Shown here: piece by piece, positions 61,183 to 64,000 of the stretch
Position numbering within the stretch: position 1 is the stretch's first letter
How the letters are laid out: the number at the start of each line of letters is the position of its first letter
Origin: Egicoccus halophilus
GTDB lineage: Bacteria; Actinomycetota; Nitriliruptoria; Nitriliruptorales; Nitriliruptoraceae
Length of the DNA: 64,000 bases
Reading direction: 5' to 3'
NCBI RefSeq assembly: GCF_004300825.1
Contig: NZ_CP036250.1
Coordinates: 1,054,001-1,118,000 of the forward strand
The notes under the pieces: generated by a model
What the model saw: the letters and a program-made list of their open reading frames with translations, nothing else
The model's database searches: none
Told to the model about the DNA's origin: nothing
Made by a program: the position numbers and the translations under genes

Positions 61183-62892
61183 ATGAGGGCCGTGGCCGTG
61201 TCGCGCCGACTGCGTCGTCTCCTCGCCGGGACGGCCGCGCTGCTGTTGTTGCCGGCCGTGGCCACGGCGCAACCTGCCGACCTCGAACGCGAGCTCGCCG
61301 AGCGTCAACGTCAGGCGGAGGCCGGTCGTGAGCAGCTGGGCGAGGTCCGTACCCAGGAGCACGACGCCCGGGGCCGCCTGGCCGCGGCCGATGCCGCGCT
61401 GCAGCAGGCCGAGCGCGAACTCGGCGCGCGCCAGGACGAGTTGACGACCGCGCGCGCGGACCTGGACGCCGCCCGCGCCGCCGCCGCCGAGGCCACGGAG
61501 GCCGCCGAGGACGCGGAGCGGCACGCGGCCGCCACCAGGACGGCGTTGCGTCGGCTCACGCGGGAGCTCGAGGCCACCGAGGACGAACTGGCCGAGCAGC
61601 AGCAGCGCCTCGACGCCCGCATCCGGGCAGCGTTCAAGTACGGCCAGGTGTCGTTCACCGAGGTGTTCACCGGGGTGCGCGACATCGCCGACTTCCTCAA
61701 CACCTCCACCTACGTCGGCCGGGTCATGTCCAACGACCGGGACCTCGTCGAGGAGGTGGTCCGGCTGCTCGAGACCGTGGCCGCGCAACGCCACGAGGCG
61801 GAGCGTCTGCGCGTCACCGCCGAGCAGCAGGTGGCGGCCGCCGAGCAGGCGGCCGCGGACGCGCAGCACCACGAGGCCCAGGCCGCAGGCGCCGCGGATG
61901 CGGTCGCGCGGGCCGTGGCCGAGCAGCAGGCGCAGACGCTGGTCGTCGCCGAGCGGCGCACCGAGCAGCAGGCGGCGCTCGAGGCGATCCTCGAGGACCG
62001 CTCGAGCATCGAGGCCCACCTCGTCGCGGTCGGGGCCGACGCCGAACGACTCGAGGGCGAGATCGCCGCGCTCGCCCGCCGACGGGCGCAGGAGGCCGCG
62101 CAGCGCGAGGCCGAGGAGCAGGCCGCCCGCGAACGCGCCGCCGAGGAGCGGGCGGCCCAGGAGCGCATCGAGCAGGAGCGTCGGGACCGCGAGGCCGCCG
62201 AGCGCCGCGAGGCGGCAGAGCGCCGCGAGGCGGCAGAGCGCCGCGAGGCCGAGGCGCGCGCGGCACGCGAGGCCGAGACCAGGAGCGGCTCGAACGCGGG
62301 GGGCGGCGGCTCGAGCTCGGGTGGCAGCGGTACGAACGGTGGCAGTGCTTCGAGCGGCGGCTCCGGCTCCGGGTCGGGGAGTGGCTCCGGGTCGGGGAGT
62401 GGCGCCAGCGGCGGCAGCGCCGGCGGGGGGAGCGGCTCGGGCTCCGGCGGGAGCGGCGGTGGAGCCGGCAGTGGGGGCGGAGGCCAGGCGAGTCCGCCGT
62501 CGACCGGCTCGTCGTGGGGGTGGCCGGCCGCGTGCGGCCGGGTCACCTCGCGATTCGGCACCCGTTGGGGGCGCATGCACCAGGGCGTCGACATCGCCTG
62601 CACCAGCCAGCTCGGAGGGACCCCACCGATCCTGGCCAGCCGGGCCGGCGTGGTGCACACCACCAATTGCGGCGGCGGCTACGGCCTGTGCGTGATCGTC
62701 GACCACCTCGACGGCGACCTGTCGCTGTACGGCCACATGTCGAGCCTCGCGGTCGGGACCGGCAGCTCGGTCAGCAAGGGCCAGGTCCTCGGCTACGAGG
62801 GCTCGACGGGCCACTCGACCGGGCCGCACCTGCACTTCGAGATCTGGAAGGGTGGCAGCCGCACCGACCCGTGCCCGTACCTCGGCTGCTGA
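61183..62892 (+). CDS. Murein hydrolase activator, M23 peptidase with long coiled coil
   Basis: A 569-residue exported protein. A signal peptide (RRLLAGTAALLLLPAVATAQP) ends near residue 30. Residues about 31-370 form a long coiled coil (ELAERQRQAEAGREQLGEVR and later AERREAAERREAAERREA, a small DNA repeat). A Ser/Gly linker spans about 375-440. The C-terminal LytM/M23 domain has MHQGVDIACTS and GPHLHFEIWKGG with the Zn ligands, so it may be catalytically active. The layout matches the FtsEX-controlled EnvC/RipC-like group. GTG 61192 or 61198, with GAGGG upstream, are alternatives to ATG 61183. Confidence 0.92.
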   Translation: MRAVAVSRRLRRLLAGTAALLLLPAVATAQPADLERELAERQRQAEAGREQLGEVRTQEHDARGRLAAADAALQQAERELGARQDELTTARADLDAARAAAAEATEAAEDAERHAAATRTALRRLTRELEATEDELAEQQQRLDARIRAAFKYGQVSFTEVFTGVRDIADFLNTSTYVGRVMSNDRDLVEEVVRLLETVAAQRHEAERLRVTAEQQVAAAEQAAADAQHHEAQAAGAADAVARAVAEQQAQTLVVAERRTEQQAALEAILEDRSSIEAHLVAVGADAERLEGEIAALARRRAQEAAQREAEEQAARERAAEERAAQERIEQERRDREAAERREAAERREAAERREAEARAAREAETRSGSNAGGGGSSSGGSGTNGGSASSGGSGSGSGSGSGSGSGASGGSAGGGSGSGSGGSGGGAGSGGGGQASPPSTGSSWGWPAACGRVTSRFGTRWGRMHQGVDIACTSQLGGTPPILASRAGVVHTTNCGGGYGLCVIVDHLDGDLSLYGHMSSLAVGTGSSVSKGQVLGYEGSTGHSTGPHLHFEIWKGGSRTDPCPYLGC

Positions 62893-62937
62893 CCGCGGTC
62901 GGGACCGCCCGCGCTTCCGCCGCTACGCTCGCCGGTC

Positions 62938-63426
62938 ATGGCGAAGACGAAGCAGCAGCAGGGCAAGGGCGACGGCACCAAGCTGATCGTCAGCAACCGT
63001 CGTGCCCGTTTCGACTACCACCTCGACGACAGCTACGAGGCCGGCCTGGCGCTCGTGGGCACCGAGGTCAAGTCGCTGCGGGGCGGCAAGGGTTCGCTCA
63101 CCGAGGCGTGGGTCAAGGTCGACCGTGACGGGCAGGCCTGGCTGATGCAGGCCCACATTCCCGAGTACGAGTACGGCAACCGCAACAACCACGACCCGGT
63201 CCGGCCGCGCAAGCTGCTGCTGCATCGTCGTGAGCTCGAACGGTTGCGTTCCGCCGTGGAGACCAAGGGCGTGTCGCTGGTGCCCACCCGGCTGTACTTC
63301 CGCAGTGGACGGGCCAAGCTCGAGTTCGCGGTCGGACGCGGCAAGAACGTCGCCGACAAGCGCCAGACGGCCGCCAAGCGCGACGCGCAGCGCGAGATCG
63401 AGCGGGCGCTCAAGCAGCGGCGTTGA
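62938..63426 (+). CDS. smpB: SsrA-binding protein SmpB
   Basis: A 162-residue OB-fold protein that carries tmRNA to stalled ribosomes. Motifs include NRRARFDYHLDDSYEAGLAL, TEVKSLRGGKGSLTEAWVKV, AHIPEYEYGNRNNHDPVRPRKLLLH, and the basic C-terminal tail KRDAQREIERALKQRR that enters the mRNA channel. The tmRNA gene follows 260 nt later. Its stop codon lies at the first base of a 24-bp tandem array. Confidence 0.96.
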   Translation: MAKTKQQQGKGDGTKLIVSNRRARFDYHLDDSYEAGLALVGTEVKSLRGGKGSLTEAWVKVDRDGQAWLMQAHIPEYEYGNRNNHDPVRPRKLLLHRRELERLRSAVETKGVSLVPTRLYFRSGRAKLEFAVGRGKNVADKRQTAAKRDAQREIERALKQRR

Positions 63427-63507
63427 TCCCAGCCGCTTCGATGGCGGCGATCCCAGCCGCTTCGATGGCGGCGATCCCAGCCGCTTCGATGGCGGCGATC
63501 CCAGCCG
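63425..63507. repeat. 24-bp tandem array at the smpB stop codon
   Basis: Copies start at 63425, 63449 and 63473, with a partial one at 63497. Each begins GATCCCAGCCGCTTCGATGG. The first copy overlaps the last two bases of the smpB stop. The full copies look identical. It lies between smpB and the ssrA promoter. Confidence 0.95.
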
Positions 63508-63602
63508 ACAGGTGCCCCTCGGGTACGGCTCGACCCCCCGTCGCGGCCGCCGCGTCGGTGGCCGTCCGGTCAACAACCGCTGGCGGCCGTGGCGGGGCGA
63601 GT

Positions 63603-63608
63603 TATACT
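63603..63608 (+). promoter_or_regulatory. -10 element of the tmRNA promoter
   Basis: TATACT, inside the AT-rich GAGTTATACTTCTGG, is the best -10 match in the window. No clear -35 is visible 17 nt upstream. A start near 63615 would give about 75 nt of 5' leader to be removed from pre-tmRNA. Confidence 0.6.
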
Positions 63609-63689
63609 TCTGGGCCCGGTCGAAGCACCACACGGCCGGTTTGAGAACTGCAGAGCGTCGATCGCGCACCACGACCCTGTTTCACTCCT

Positions 63690-64000
63690 GGGGCTGATTC
63701 GGTCTCGACCGTGGTCAGTCCGTTGCCATGGGAGCGTGCCGAGGGTGCTCACGCGACCTCGACAAAACGCGTGGGAAACCATAACTGCCAAGGACACTGA
63801 CCTGGCCCTCGCGGCCTAAACACCCGCGACGATCCGCCCCTGACGCCTCGTAGGGGGACCGGATCGACATCACGAGGCTCCACCGTGGGTGCTCCGACCG
63901 TCGGGCACCCGTGGGAAATCTTCGACGGTATGGATGCGGAAGCTGTCTGGCCCTGGAGCACCGCATCCGAGATCATCCAGGACCTACGCACGTAGAGCCC
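63690..64000 (+). ncRNA. ssrA: Transfer-messenger RNA (3' end outside window)
   Basis: The 5' end GGGGCTGATTCGGTCTCGAC is the canonical tmRNA acceptor and D-loop start. The tag frame begins at resume codon GCC 63787 after ATAACT and reads AKDTDLALAA with a TAA stop at 63817-63819; with the Ala carried by tmRNA, the tag is A-AKDTDLALAA. Pseudoknot-forming GC stems follow. The T-arm and 3' acceptor are not present before the window edge, so the gene is cut at 64000. It lies beside smpB, the usual pairing. Confidence 0.95.

Overview
The window reads as chromosomal DNA of a free-living, very GC-rich actinobacterium. Codon third positions are almost all G/C, GTG starts are common, and many genes overlap by 4 nt (ATGA/GTGA). 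It carries a monomeric NADP isocitrate dehydrogenase, a PaaR-type phenylacetate cluster, a MhuD/IsdG-like heme oxygenase and the conserved block prfB-ftsE-ftsX-M23 peptidase-smpB-ssrA. A deep-branching actinobacterium (for example a Nitriliruptoria relative) would fit, but that placement is inference. No prophage, insertion sequence, CRISPR array or tRNA gene was found.

Layout. 1-1.6 kb: a partial membrane protein and a two-component pair whose sensor ends before any ATPase domain. 1.9-5.2 kb: a Gfo/Idh/MocA oxidoreductase, a sugar-phosphate-isomerase-like protein and a nitrilase. 5.4-7.2 kb: a coiled-coil membrane protein and a K+ channel-like protein. 7.3-18.2 kb: a FAD/Fe-S 2-hydroxyacid dehydrogenase, a fused 2-oxoacid dehydrogenase E1, two acyl-CoA synthetases and a BCCT transporter. 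18.3-25.2 kb: a sugar ABC importer with a GH3 glycosidase and a LacI regulator, with the same 18-bp operator-like site in front of both transcripts. 25.6-26.9 kb: a GNAT acetyltransferase and a frameshifted isochorismatase. 27.1-31.5 kb: a six-gene thiamine operon (thiE-thiO-thiS-thiG-tenI/thiE2-thiD) behind a TPP riboswitch. 31.5-34.5 kb: a YbjN protein and isocitrate dehydrogenase. 35.2-43.8 kb: phenylacetate catabolism (paaA-B-C-D-Z-H-K, a hydrolase and a TetR regulator) with a PaaR-like box at its promoter. 43.9-51.0 kb: a GlxA regulator, membrane and stress proteins and a frameshifted mscL. 51.0-57.7 kb: malic enzyme, transketolase, DUF427, a heme oxygenase, adenosine deaminase and a 56-residue membrane peptide. 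58.0-64.0 kb: prfB, ftsEX, an M23 murein hydrolase, smpB and tmRNA, which runs off the right edge.

How the genes work together. The thi genes make the thiazole moiety, phosphorylate HMP and join the two, under TPP control. The LacI block imports and cleaves an oligosaccharide. The paa block activates phenylacetate (PaaK), epoxidises it (PaaABC, with PaaD as maturation factor), opens the ring (PaaZ) and starts beta-oxidation (PaaH). No paaE reductase, paaF, paaG or paaJ is in the window. FtsEX plus the M23 enzyme fit the usual divisome-controlled wall-hydrolysis module, and SmpB with tmRNA gives ribosome rescue.

The most unusual feature is structural. Short tandem repeat arrays of unrelated sequence (18-62 bp units) sit at or just after the stop codons of at least six genes: nitrilase, BCCT transporter, thiD, paaK, prfB and smpB. 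At prfB the repeat unit is itself the last nine codons including the stop. Two genes (isochorismatase, mscL) carry single-base frameshifts at positions where the flanking reading frames are otherwise intact.
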